From contig NC_088177.1 in the NCBI RefSeq assembly GCF_028769735.1, forward strand, positions 24,150,099 to 24,214,098: DNA of 64,000 nt. The letters run 5' to 3'. The position numbers and the translations under genes were made by a program. Source of the stretch: Zonotrichia leucophrys gambelii. Lineage: Eukaryota > Chordata > Aves > Passeriformes > Passerellidae. Shown here piece after piece: positions 51,036 through 62,155 of this stretch (positions are counted from its first letter, which is position 1; the number at the start of each line of letters is the position of its first letter). The notes under the pieces are model-generated. The model saw nothing but the letters and a program-made list of their open reading frames with translations, made no database searches and was not told the origin of the DNA.

Positions 51036-51105
51036 GTAGCACAACGACCTGTGGAATATGAGTGATGACAAACCCTTTTTATGTACTGCCCCTGGATGTG
51101 GCCAG
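51036..51105 (+). CDS. ATF2: ATF2 first coding exon
   Basis: Acceptor TTTTAATACAG, donor GTAATG. 22 nt of 5' UTR include the in-frame TAG. CDS begins at 51058 with MSDDKPFLCTAPGCGQ, including both zinc-finger cysteines. A second acceptor 4 nt downstream (TAG at 51037-51039) is possible and would not change the protein. Confidence 0.93.
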
Positions 51106-54100
51106 GTAATGCTCTGAACTGAAGTTATTAGCATTGTTCAAATAAAAGTAAAACCATGAAATGTATTTTTAGAGATTAAAGAAAAGGGGCTTATGATAAT
51201 TGCTACTAAATATTTATGTTTTGCTGAAAAGCAAGAATTTATAGCATGTGGGTCTACACCGGCCAGTGATTCCAGGGAAGGTGAAGAGAGAAGTTCATGT
51301 CCCAGATGCCAGTTTTGTACTGTAGAGCAGAGAGGAAGGCAGGCTCTGGACATCATCTTCCCTCTGGAAGGGCTGCTCCCCCACGTAGTGAGGACAGAAA
51401 GACAGACTGAAGTCTCTTGGTGTGATAGAATGCAGAAATTTCTCGTCTATGCTGTATGCAGAGATAGGGTGCAAGAGTTACAGAGAGCTGGGCATTTGGA
51501 GCTTAGGGCAGTAAAGTTATAAGGGAAAAATAAGTCCCTTGCTTGTTTCACCCTGTCTTGCAGTGATCATGCATTTTTAATTTCCCTCACAGTTCCATAT
51601 GCCCATATCCTTTCTCATGGAAACATTCTGAATTACTGTACTCGGAGGTGAATTCAGTTGAAGTATTAGTTCCTGAGAGGTGATTCTTGACATGGATCTC
51701 TTATATGTGGAATGACTTAAATTAGTGAGGCATAACCAGAAACATAAATTGGAGCTCAAATGTTCACAAAGAAAATTAAGAATTTCAATGTTTTGTGTAA
51801 AATGTGTTCTTTTTAGGAAAGCTGCATCTTGGGAAATGTTTTCTTAGATTATGTCAATTGAAACACTAATTTCACCCACAATTACAGATGCATAGCAAAT
51901 TAGTGAAAATAAACAAATAGTGAAAGTAAGAATATCTCTTTTACAGAACTTAGTTTGTCTGCTTACTGCTTTTTTATAGCATATACCCCAAATATTGGGG
52001 AAAGTATACGTGAAATGAGCAAACCTGAGAGGTTTTTAAAATGCTGGTAAGGTTTAGATAATTCACAGTGTTTCAGTTGTCTGGCCTTGCTCTAGTGTTA
52101 CCATTTCTACCTGCCTCTTATTTTATGTAGTAAATTGGCAGGGGCAGGAGCTATAGTATTTAATTTTATTTTATCTTTACACTATTAAATGCAGTGAAGT
52201 TTGTGATTACAGATCAATTCTCATTAATGTAATACACACAATGCAGTAATCAAGTAGTGGTGATCAATTACTAGACGTTGTCAAGATCCATTAATACAGC
52301 AAATGGCTGTTTGCTGATGGTTGATGGAGGCTGCAGCACTCTGAAATGTTATCTTGGACTTTTGATGAATGCAAGTACTTATACTGCAATTTCCCTGGTA
52401 TATTTAGTTATTACGAACATAATTTGAGTTTTATAATATTTCTGCTCGGTACTTGGCCAAGGAACAAGATGTATCTGCCATAGAGGTTTGTATTTTAACA
52501 TAGTAATAGTAGTTTAACATGTTGTAAAAATTGCTTTCTGTGGAATGGCATTTGTTGTGTTCACACTCCCAATTACAACTGTTTCTTACAACTTCCTGCT
52601 GCAGCGTTTTACCAATGAGGATCATTTGGCTGTCCATAAACACAAACATGAGATGACACTGAAATTTGGGCCAGCTCGGAATGACAGTGTCATTGTGGCT
52701 GGTAAGCATACGCTTGTATTAGGTTTGTTCACTTTTCTGCTGGGATGGGCATGTGCTTTCTGCATTTTCTGTACATAATGCATAGATTCACATTAAGAGA
52801 ATGTAATACATTTTCTGCACTAAACTTGTCTGCAGTGTGTGCTTAGGCAGTGTTTTCTTACGTAATGCATGTCAGAATTTGAAGCAAGTATTATTCTCCA
52901 GAAGTTACTTTTATTCATATCTGATATATAACCCAAATATTTTAAAATTTTCAATACTTATATAACTGATTTAATTATATAAGCATTTATTAAAAACATG
53001 CTAGTAAAGACTACTCCTAAGAGGACCTGTAACTAAGTTAAACTGTATTTCTGTTTTAATTATTCATTGATATTACTTGTCTCTTAAATTTTAAGATACG
53101 TAGCATCTTTTACATATCATGGTGATATTAGAAGAATTAATCAGTGATTATTCTTCCAATGGGATAGTAAAAGAAAGATCAAATCTTTTGTTTTCATTTT
53201 GGCTTAAATTCAAAATACTTTATTCCCACCTCTGAATTCATGTTATACCCTTAGTACCCTTAGTATACAGCTTTTGTTCAGGATCAGAAGTAATCACCAA
53301 TGGATGATTGACTGCATTATACATTTGAGAATTTTTGAATGATAGCACGTGCATACTTAGCATGTACTAAGTGTGCTGAAGTTACAGTCAGTCTGGGGTT
53401 TTTTCAGTGGTGGAGCAGACTAAATGAACTTCAGAAAAACTTGCAGACATTTTCTGATTTGTTTTTTTTTTCCTTGTACATTGCTAATTTGTTACAATGA
53501 GCAGATTAAAAAAAATACTGCTCCTAAACTAGCAGTTACAAATTTTAAAATTCTGGATGTGCTACTTGTCAATTACACCACAAGAAAAGGGACCTTACCA
53601 ATAATCAGATGTTTATAAATGAAACCATGGGAGTGTCTCTGTGTAGCTGCATTCCAGTGTAGGAACTGTTGTAGACATCAGGCTTAATAACTCCACACAA
53701 TCATGCCACTTAACAATATTTTAAATGCAAGTAACTTCATGGCAACTGTAGTTAATTTTTGACCTGATAATAACAGTGAAATAAGGCAAATTTGTATACT
53801 AACAGGAATTTTTTATAAAGATGTTTTTGAAACTTCTTCATGGGATAGTCACCCAGATGCCAGAAGTCTTATGATTCCAGCTTGATCCAGAGGCATCTTA
53901 GGAGTCAATGCAATCTTGTGCACAGTCACACTTTCCTTTAGAAGTTTGTGCACTTGGAAGTAACCACTGCTGTTGTCAGATTAGCAGAGGAAGCAAACTG
54001 GCTTTGAGCTGTGCACTTCTCTCATTTGTTTTCTGATTAAAAGCCTTCATGTAGTCCTTACCTCTATTTGCAAATAGAGTCAGCTTGCTCATTGAAGTGT

Positions 54101-57100
54101 TCTGCTGTGCCCTGGAGAATGGCTCCCTGTGGTTCGTGGCCACAAAGGCAATGCTGTGGTTCCCTGCTGGAGCTGGCAGGGTGCTTTGCAGGCTCGGGCT
54201 GCTGGTCTCCAGCAGGTGGAGTTTGCCTGCCAGCTGCCTCCCTGCAGGGCAGAATGCAGCCCGTCCTCGCCTCTTTCTGTTTGTTTATATGCTGAAAATT
54301 ATTTAGGACAAGTAGGTTCATAAATGGTATTGTAAAAATAAAATTGTGGGGGTTTTATCCACTTCTTTTCAGATCAGACACCAACACCAACTCGATTCTT
54401 GAAGAACTGTGAAGAAGTGGGCTTATTCAATGAATTAGCAAGTCCTTTTGAAAATGAGTTTAAAAAGGCTTCTGAAGATGACATTAAAAAAGTATGTTCA
54501 AAACATTTTTTTTCCTCAGAGCTTCCATTTTTTTAATATCAGAAATTCCACTGAAAAAGCAAACTTTGGATTTATGTATTGCCTTCTAAACTATTCCAAT
54601 AATCATGTTAGCTGCTTATATGTGTTGTATGTAGAGAATACAAATCTGTGATTACTCTTCTGAAGTTTAGTTTACCTGAATAATTTTTCATATTTAGCAT
54701 TGATAATGGGACACATTGTCCTAATCATGTGAGTATCTAGTCTATATCTGTTGAAGTTAACCACTAGTTTTGATTGAAATTTCCTGAGGTCCTGAATAAA
54801 CAAAAAAGGAGTCTACACAAAGTTTTTAGCAGAAGGAAAAACACCCATGTAAACAATAGTATGTGAACACGGATCATTTTGATTGGCTTTGAATACTGAT
54901 GTTACTGTAAGAATCAGTCATCATGATAATGAGAATTAAGTACTGACTAAATTTTACAAAGTGTCAGTAATTTGGGTATGGTTGTATTCATTATGTGTTG
55001 AAATCACTTTTACCCAGAAAATGTTGATTACAACATAAAGATCTTATTTTTTAGTGTACAGATTGAAATATTATAAAAACTTGAGCTGTATCTGTTTAGC
55101 AACTTCATGTTTTTGTGAGGAACTTGCCATAATTTAAGTGTTACTGTCATTATGTATTTCAGTGCTTCCCTGTCATAACTGATTAGGAACTTAAATGTTT
55201 AAGTACTTATGCAAGTAAAAAATTTTGTTCAATGTCCCCTTTGACTAATTTTGTCTTTAGTTGATTACCTGGTTGTCTTCTGTAGGTAGTGATTAAAAAT
55301 ACGGTTTTATACCTATTTTTATAGGTTTTGCAGAATCAGTGGCTTCATTTTCTTTCAGTAAAGATTTTGAGAGGTATTTGTGACTAGGATAGATTATTAT
55401 CCTGTCCAAGCCTCGCCCTTACTTTGCAACAGCTGTATCAAATAATGGATTTATAAGTTTACTTTTTTTAGTTGCTGTATGCTGACTGTTTCTAGACCAT
55501 GACATATGGTAAAATTGATTTTTGACTTACCAAGACTATTTTCTGTATAACTCACTACTGTCTCGGAGAAGGTTCTAGCTATTGTAAAGTATATTAAACA
55601 TTTTGTCTATTTCTTGAATTGATACTAATTTTCCAAGCTGCCCTCTGTGTTACAAGAAAAAACACAGTCCTGCCATATCTCTGGATGATTTAATAAAGTG
55701 TGGAAAAATGTGCCATAATAGCACACTTTCTAGGGCATTGATAGTTGAGTGTTTTCATAGTCACTTGTGATATGAGAAGGGATTCCTCTTCTTACAGTCT
55801 TCCCTGTCTGTTAGTAATATATTGCACAGAAAAGGTAGGAATTTAATTGAAAAAAAAAAAGCATTTGGAAAAACTTCTTCAGGGGAAATTTCTTCCAAAA
55901 GTATTTGGATAGCAGACTAGACAGGAATATAAGCTTTCAAATCTATAGTATTGTTTTAAGTACTTTTGTAGATCAGTTTCTTTAAGGCCTTCTAGATGTC
56001 GTGGTGAATTTTACCTGTGTAGTAATGTAAAATTTGCTTTTTCAATAATTATTATCTACAGTAAGCTTGAAATTTGTCTATACTAACTTTCTCAATTTGG
56101 AAATGTGATTAGGCTTTTGTGCTTTGTAGCATGAGATATAACAATATGCAGAAGGATAATACCTTCATTTAGCTGTAATTTTTTAACTGTACCACAGTCA
56201 TTCTCCAGCTATAATTTTCTTATGACCCTTGGAAATGGAAAATTTTAGGAACGTTTTTAATTCTCAAGAAGAAAATATTTAGTCTAACATAAGTGTTGAA
56301 AGACATTTGTGTTACTGAAGATTGGTGTTCATGTAGGTGCTGGTAACATAGCCTTGACTGATAATGCATCTGCATCAAGACCTTTCAAACATCAGCACCT
56401 CTGTCTTGTAATGGGCTGATATTTCTCTTCAGTTATTTATATTTTCTCACTCAGTTTTGTTTTTAAAACATTGACTAATTTTGTTTACATTGTTGCTCAT
56501 AGATGCCTCTAGATTTGTCCCCTCTTGCAACACCAATTATAAGAAATAAAATTGAAGAACCTTCAGTTGTAGAGACAACTCATCAAGATAGTCCTTTACC
56601 TCATCCAGAGTCTACTACCAATGATGAAAAGGTCAGAACCTTTTATTTTTCTCCTCTTGGAATTTATTTTTCAACTTTCTGATCATCTGTAAATTTATTG
56701 TATATGGTGATAGCCACGCTGTAGTTGAAAGGAAGAGAGATTTCGTTTGCTACATTCCAGTGGATATATAGGTAACTTGTTCAATTCTTCAGTTAGCTTT
56801 GTTCACCAGAGTAATTGCTCCCAGTAAAGCTGGCTATCCAGTAAAGCCAGAAAAGAAATAAAATTTAAGATTTATGCTATCTTAGAAAAGACTAAAAGGG
56901 CTCTTTATTGTTGTTTATGCATCATCATCAGTAGTGATCACTTCAATATGTGACTTGCAGTGTTTTCATCTTGTGGAGCTCTCTTGAAGTACAGAAAATG
57001 AAGCAGAATTAGGGAGTTAATTATTTCTAGTCTTCAATAAATACAGACATTAGGAGCAGACCATAATAAAGCATAGAGATGGCTCTAGTCAGTCCTTACG

Positions 57101-60100
57101 TGCATCTTTAGTGGGCAGTGTGTGTATGAGAGGCTTAGGTGCCTCACTCCCAGGAATCAGCAGGACTTTTTCAGGTGCCAGGTAATTCAGGTTGGAAGGG
57201 ACTGCTGGATTTCCTGTCCAACATCCTGCTCAAAGCTGGGGTTACTTGTAAGGTCAGACCAAGTTACTCAGCACTTTGCACAGTCTGGTCTTGAACCCTC
57301 CGTGAGAGAGAGGCTGCCCAGCCTCAGTGCCACCTGCTCCAGTACCAGGCTGTTCCTGTGGGCAGAATGTTTTTCTTTGGATCCAGTCTGAACCTCTCTG
57401 TTTCAACTCTTATTCTGCCAGAGGAACTTCTGTGAGGACAGCCTTAAGTGTGTGACAGAAGTTGTAGAGTTTTAATTCAGATTTGTTCTTACTAAGTTTT
57501 CCTGAGTTTCATAGTTAACAAGGATGAGTAATCGTGGTTAATCAAGGCAATCATGCAGTCTCAAAAATAGTAAAAGCATTTAAAGGACTAAATGTAAAGA
57601 GCTGCTTGGATTAAGTGAATCATAGTTCAAATCTTAAGTCTTTATTTCAGAGGTTAGTTTATTTTTTTGCTGCAAATACCTATTCCAAGTAATCTAACTT
57701 TGGCATAAGATAATATTACTATCTTCATACAATCATGGCTCAGTATCTCATTAGCATCATTACAAGTGAAAATTCTATCTCAATGCTTAGCAGTATTTAT
57801 AAACTTGTCTCAGTGATGGTGCAGTTTGTGTCACTGTGCCAGTGCTGCTGCTCAATGCCATTCTCGTGTCTGATTGTAGAGACAAGCTGAGCAAGGCTGA
57901 GGGTGCTGCTTGGAGTGTACAGCTCTACGTGACCTGCAGACAGTGAGAAATGTGAGCAGAGTGCTGTTCAGTTAGATTTTTGTGTTCTCCTTGTGCAGAT
58001 GTATTGAGGGAGAGAAGGGATCTTTTCAGGACATAGATGGTTTTAACTGTAACCATTTTGTTGGCTGCATATATTTTAGTAGTCTTAAATGATTACAGCC
58101 TATTTATGTTTGTGCATGGCAGTTCTAATTGTCCTTGTAGATGTCAAAATAATTCCTTGGACACTCTCCACAAAATGCTTAATTATTTTCCTAGCTTTGT
58201 AAGAGTTCCATGAGTTCTGTTAGGCTCAGTAAGAGTTGCTACTTTGCTTTGAATAGACCAAGATATCATTAGAAGTGTATAAAGTCTTTGAGCCTAAAGT
58301 AGTAAGAGCTTTCAAACATTGTAGTTGTTTATTGACAGGACTTTAAAAGGGAAACTCTCAACAGAGTTTTAAAAGTTGCTTAGTTGTTGCCAGGTAGCTA
58401 ACTGCATAATTTAATTACTTTAAAACCAGTTGCTTTCTTACAGTAATAATCAAATACAGTATTAGTTCTGGCCATCTACATTTCTGTATAAAGAATTCTA
58501 TGTATTTTTGATAGCATTGGAAAGTTATTGCATGGAATTTGATTTTGATTAGGGAATACTTGCAAATATGCACATCTGAGAGCATTTAAAGTAACTATCC
58601 TGTTCTGTAATTTCCCATTCAGTGGGTTTTAGTTTCAAGAATAGAAATTACGAGAGTTGGAGAAGTCCTTTTAGTAAGTCTAGTACCTTTGGGTGGGCTT
58701 AGACTTCTGTCCTGTAAGGAAAGGTAGGTAAAGGTAAGGTCACTTTCATTTAATCTTATGATTGCAAATTCAACCCTGTTTTTCTTGTTCTTTTGGGGGA
58801 TATATTTACAATGTATTTTATTCCAGACAAAATTTATACTTCATTAGTGCAATGCATTAGTGATCAATTAGAATCTTCCATCAGACTATTGGATCTATGG
58901 TTTTGTTTTTATATGCTTATAAGAGTTTTCTCTAAAGCAATACTTCTCAAATCTGCAGCTTATGTTTTTGCCATGTTGTTGCAGTAACAGGCTCCTGCAT
59001 GCATTTTTCAATGTAGCAAACAGCAAGTTAGTGTAAAGAGGAGGTTGAAAATTTTTTAATGGCTGAAGATGGTTTCTGATCTAGTAAACAAAGCATAAAT
59101 GCCATTTTAATAATACAGAAACAAATGTATGTGAGGTTTCCATTTTCAGAATTTTACAGATTTATTTCAGAATTTTGGACATTAATCTTTTGACTATTGC
59201 TGAAATCTGGGTTCCATGGAACATTGTGTCTAAAAATTTCAGATTGTCCCTTTCGTGATAGGTGTTCAAGCCAGGGAAAGGTCAAGTTTTACAATTAGTA
59301 TTTATTAGAACGTGCATTAATTAACCTTCTGTTATGAACAGCAAAGAAGTGTTGACAGAATGCCCTCCCTTACTGTCTCACTTGTATGTAGTTACCTGCT
59401 TTCAGCAGCAACTGGGAGGCAATCCCTGCTGCTTGCCCAGAGGTAGGAGGTGCTACTGACACACCAGCAACTTCTAGGCTGGGTCCAGAAAGTGCTCAGA
59501 GTCAGGCTGACTGGGACTCTGAGGCACCTGATCTCATGAAAAATGTTCCTAGCCATGGCAGAAGGGATGGACTGGAGTGGTTTCTAAAGGTCACTTACAG
59601 CTCCAAACAATCTGTGATTCTGTGAAAGTCCTTCCAAGGGTCCATTCTTTATCAAGTGTACATATGGTCTTGTAGTCTTTGTTCACATGTGAGCACCACC
59701 GTGATATTGCATGGATTGTGCATCTTGTTCATGCTAGCATACAGAACCAGCTGGTGTTCTGAGCTCTGAATTTCCCACAATCAAGCAGTTCAGTCTCATT
59801 TATATTCTCCCTGTGACTCCTGAATAAGATCTGTAAGATGTTATACCAAGTTCCCTGCTTGCAAAGAAGTGTTTAATCCTGTACTAACAATGTGATTGGG
59901 CTTTTTTTCTGTTTCCAGAATTCTGTACTAGTTGTCTTCTTATTACTGAACGCTTATCTGTAGTGCTAAGTACAGTCAAATATTATACCCCGGATTGATA
60001 CTAAAACAATTTCACTTTCCTCAGCACAGCTCACTGTTATTCTCCAAAAACTCTCATTCACTGTGAGTAGTCTTTTAGGTCCCTTGGGAAAAAGCATGAA

Positions 60101-62155
60101 TGAACTAGTGAACCCTGATGACAAATCTAGCCTCTGAGCTTTCGGAAGGAGAAAATTTCATCATCTAAAGTCTTTTCTTTTGTAAAGACCACAGTTTGCC
60201 AGCAACCTTACAGTTCTAAGAATTGCTCAGAGGTTCCCACACATTTGTGCATTAATATATACAAAGACAAGCAATCTGCTTAGACAACTCAGAGTTTACT
60301 ACTTAAAACTTTGTGGATAAATTTTCAAAACTCAAGCTTCATTCAAAGAAAATAATAATCAGTGCGGTCTGTGTGACACAGGTTTCTCTTTGAATTACTG
60401 TTTGCCAGCTGAGAAACTAAAGTTTTCTGGTCTTGAAAATGTGATTTTATGTATCATTGATTGCAGTAAGCATTGTCAAAAAAATAACTTCGCAAAAAGT
60501 CTGTCTGAAGGTAAATTGAAGTCTGACAATATTGAGTTTCCTGAGAAGAAAGGCATTGGTTAGAGTAAGGCCTTTCTGGGTTTTCAGAAACAGCAAATAG
60601 AGTACAGCATTCAATTGATAATGTGCTTTACCTGGTTGCTAAGCTAAGAGCTATAGGGATTTCTGTCTACTCTTTACTTGCACCTAAGAAAGTTCAATTT
60701 CTGTGCTCAAATATACAGGATATGCATGTATTTTGCAGAGCTCTGAATATAACGTTCCAAGTACTCTTATCACTTTAGTTAGAGAGCTACAGAAAAAGGG
60801 TCAAAATTTTTTTTGTTGTTATTGTTTTTACTGAACCATAAATGTCATGTTTCTCTTGTTTGAATCCAGAACAATGGACTGAAACTGAAATGTACGTAAG
60901 GACATCATAAAACATTTTCCATATTCGGAGTGTGGGTAAACATGATGGTGCTGGTAGTACCGTGGGTTTCTTGGGGAAAAAAATTAAAATCTGATCAAAA
61001 CTGAATTAGAAGCAATAAGAAATAATAGTAGCCTTAGAATAAATTGGGCCAGGTTTGTCGTAAAAGTAAAATCACTGTTGTTAAACCAATTTTACTTTGG
61101 TGGTTTAAATGATTCATCCAGAGGGAGTTTTTTTGAATGTTTTTAATTGTATAACTGATTCTGTTTGCATAATGTTACAGAAATTCTGATTTGTTCCATC
61201 AAACTGCATTCATTTAACAGTTGGAATTAGTGGTCTGTAATTGTATTTTACAAACTGATGAAGCTTTATTTTTCCTCAGGAAGTGTCACTGCAGCAGACT
61301 GCACAGCCTACATCAACAATAGTTCGTCCAGCATCGCTCCAGGTTCCCAATGTACTGCTTACGAGTTCTGACTCGAGTGTTATTATTCAGCAGGCAATAC
61401 CATCACCAACGTCTAGTACTGTTATCACCCAGGCTCCATCATCTAACAGACCAATAGTGTAAGTTACATAAATCTTAGTAAAACGTTTTCTTGCAGAATT
61501 TGAAAATCTGATTTACTTTCAGTTACTGTTTCTGCAGTTAATATATGAATTTGAGATGCTTTGGTGTAATGTGGTGCTTTACTACACATGAAACATTGGA
61601 CTTTCACTACATGTGAGATATAATGCCATGTTCTCCACATCACTAAGTTCATATTTTTGATCTCCAAATAAATTATACATTACACCTATAAAGAAACAAA
61701 CCAATTTAAAATAATGTGTAAACTTGTTCTCTTCTCTGGATAAGTTTTCTTTTATATAGTTCATTCCTTTTTCAGTCCAGTTCCAGGTCCTTTTCCTCTG
61801 CTGTTACATCTTCCTAATGGACAAACCATGCCTGTTGCTATTCCTGCATCTATCACAAATTCTAATGTGCATGTCCCTGCTGCAGTTCCAGTAAGTAAGC
61901 ATGATGCTATATTAATTTGAAAGTGGAGCAGATTTGCATAAGTGCAGCATAGAACTTAGTTTTAAGCACCTTGATAGCTGTTTTGGCTTCAGAGGGTAGT
62001 GCTGTCAAATGCCTTCTATTATGATAACATACTCAGGTTTTCTTCATTTTTATACTTTATCTGGTCAGCTTGTTAGACCTGTCACCATGGTGCCTAGTAT
62101 CCCAGGAATCCCAGGGCCTTCCTCCCCACAGCCAGTGCAGTCTGAGGCTAAATTG
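51058..62155 (+). CDS. ATF2: Cyclic AMP-dependent transcription factor ATF-2, N-terminal 258 residues (gene continues past window)
   Basis: Coding exons are 51058-51105, 52605-52701, 54373-54491, 56503-56631, 61280-61458, 61776-61890 and 62069-62155 (774 nt, all phases matching). ATF2 binds cAMP-response elements as a homodimer or with JUN and is activated by JNK and p38. Residues 9-31 form the C2H2 zinc finger (C9, C14, H27, H31) in the docking/activation domain. Thr51 and Thr53 in DQTPTPTR are the stress-kinase sites (human Thr69/Thr71). The LSPLATPII motif and the long Ser/Thr/Pro/Gln-rich region follow. The bZIP DNA-binding and leucine-zipper region and nuclear signals of the family lie in exons beyond the window. 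MSDDKPFL is the start because an in-frame TAG (51037-51039) precedes it. Human ATF2 has 18 extra residues before this Met. Residue 103 is Asn where human has Ser121. Confidence 0.97.
51106..52604. other. ATF2 intron
   Basis: AT-rich. No repeat or gene was recognised. Overlapping ORFs near 51.2-51.5 kb look accidental. Confidence 0.7.
52605..52701 (+). CDS. ATF2: ATF2 exon encoding zinc-finger histidines
   Basis: 97 nt, beginning RFTNEDHLAVHKHKHEMTLK. Contains H27, H31 and Thr34 (human Thr52, a PKC-epsilon site). Ends one base into the Asp49 codon. Donor GTAAGC. Confidence 0.95.
52702..54372. other. ATF2 intron
   Basis: AT-rich, except for a GC-rich patch at about 54.10-54.28 kb with a small hairpin CTGCTGG-tct-CCAGCAG. 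Several overlapping frames are open there because of composition. No family was recognised. Confidence 0.6.
54373..54491 (+). CDS. ATF2: ATF2 exon with stress-kinase sites
   Basis: 119 nt. Holds Thr51/Thr53 in DQTPTPTRFLKN, then GLFNELASPFENEF (human Ser90 equivalent). Ends in phase 0 after IKK. Donor GTATGT. Confidence 0.96.
54492..56502. other. ATF2 intron
   Basis: AT-rich with an oligo-A run at about 55849-55860. No gene or repeat element was recognised. Confidence 0.7.
56503..56631 (+). CDS. ATF2: ATF2 exon, residues 89-131
   Basis: 129 nt, from MPLDLSPLATPIIRNKIEEP to STTNDEK. Codon AAT at 56545-56547 encodes Asn103, in place of human Ser121. Donor GTCAGA departs slightly from consensus. 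Confidence 0.95.
57175..57425 (-). mobile_element. CR1 LINE fragment, reverse orientation
   Basis: Reads TTCAGGTTGGAAGGGACTGC, TTTCCTGTCCAACATCCTGC, GTCTTGAACCCTCCGTGAGA, CCACCTGCTCCAGTACCAGG and a following segment resembling the CR1 stretch that encodes the C-terminal end. This is the inverted CR1 3' region and includes the terminal segment. Confidence 0.85.
59515..59630 (+). mobile_element. CR1 LINE 3'-end fragment
   Basis: Reads CACCTGATCTCATGAAAAAT, TAGCCATGGCAGAAGGGATG, TTTCTAAAGGTCACTTACAG and CTCCAAACAATCTGTGATTC plus TGTGA. It ends in the ATTCTGTGA repeat typical of CR1 tails. Confidence 0.85.
61280..61458 (+). CDS. ATF2: ATF2 exon, Ser/Thr/Gln-rich region
   Basis: 179 nt, beginning EVSLQQTAQPTSTIVRPASL and including SSDSSVIIQQAIPSPTSSTV. 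Ends two bases into the Val191 codon. Donor GTAAGT. Confidence 0.96.
61776..61890 (+). CDS. ATF2: ATF2 exon, proline-rich region
   Basis: 115 nt encoding VPGPFPLLLHLPNGQTMPVA through VHVPAAVP. Ends in phase 0. Donor GTAAGT. The preceding intron is 317 nt. Confidence 0.96.
62069..62155 (+). CDS. ATF2: ATF2 exon, last one in window
   Basis: 87 nt, beginning LVRPVTMVPSIPGIPGPSSP and ending SEAKL before GTAAGT. Human has SEAKM here. The bZIP exons are downstream of the window. Confidence 0.95.

Larger units (their letters stand above)
56632..61279. other. ATF2 intron with CR1 fragments
   Basis: Large AT-rich intron holding two CR1 pieces, one in each orientation (listed separately). No other gene or RNA was recognised. 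Confidence 0.7.
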
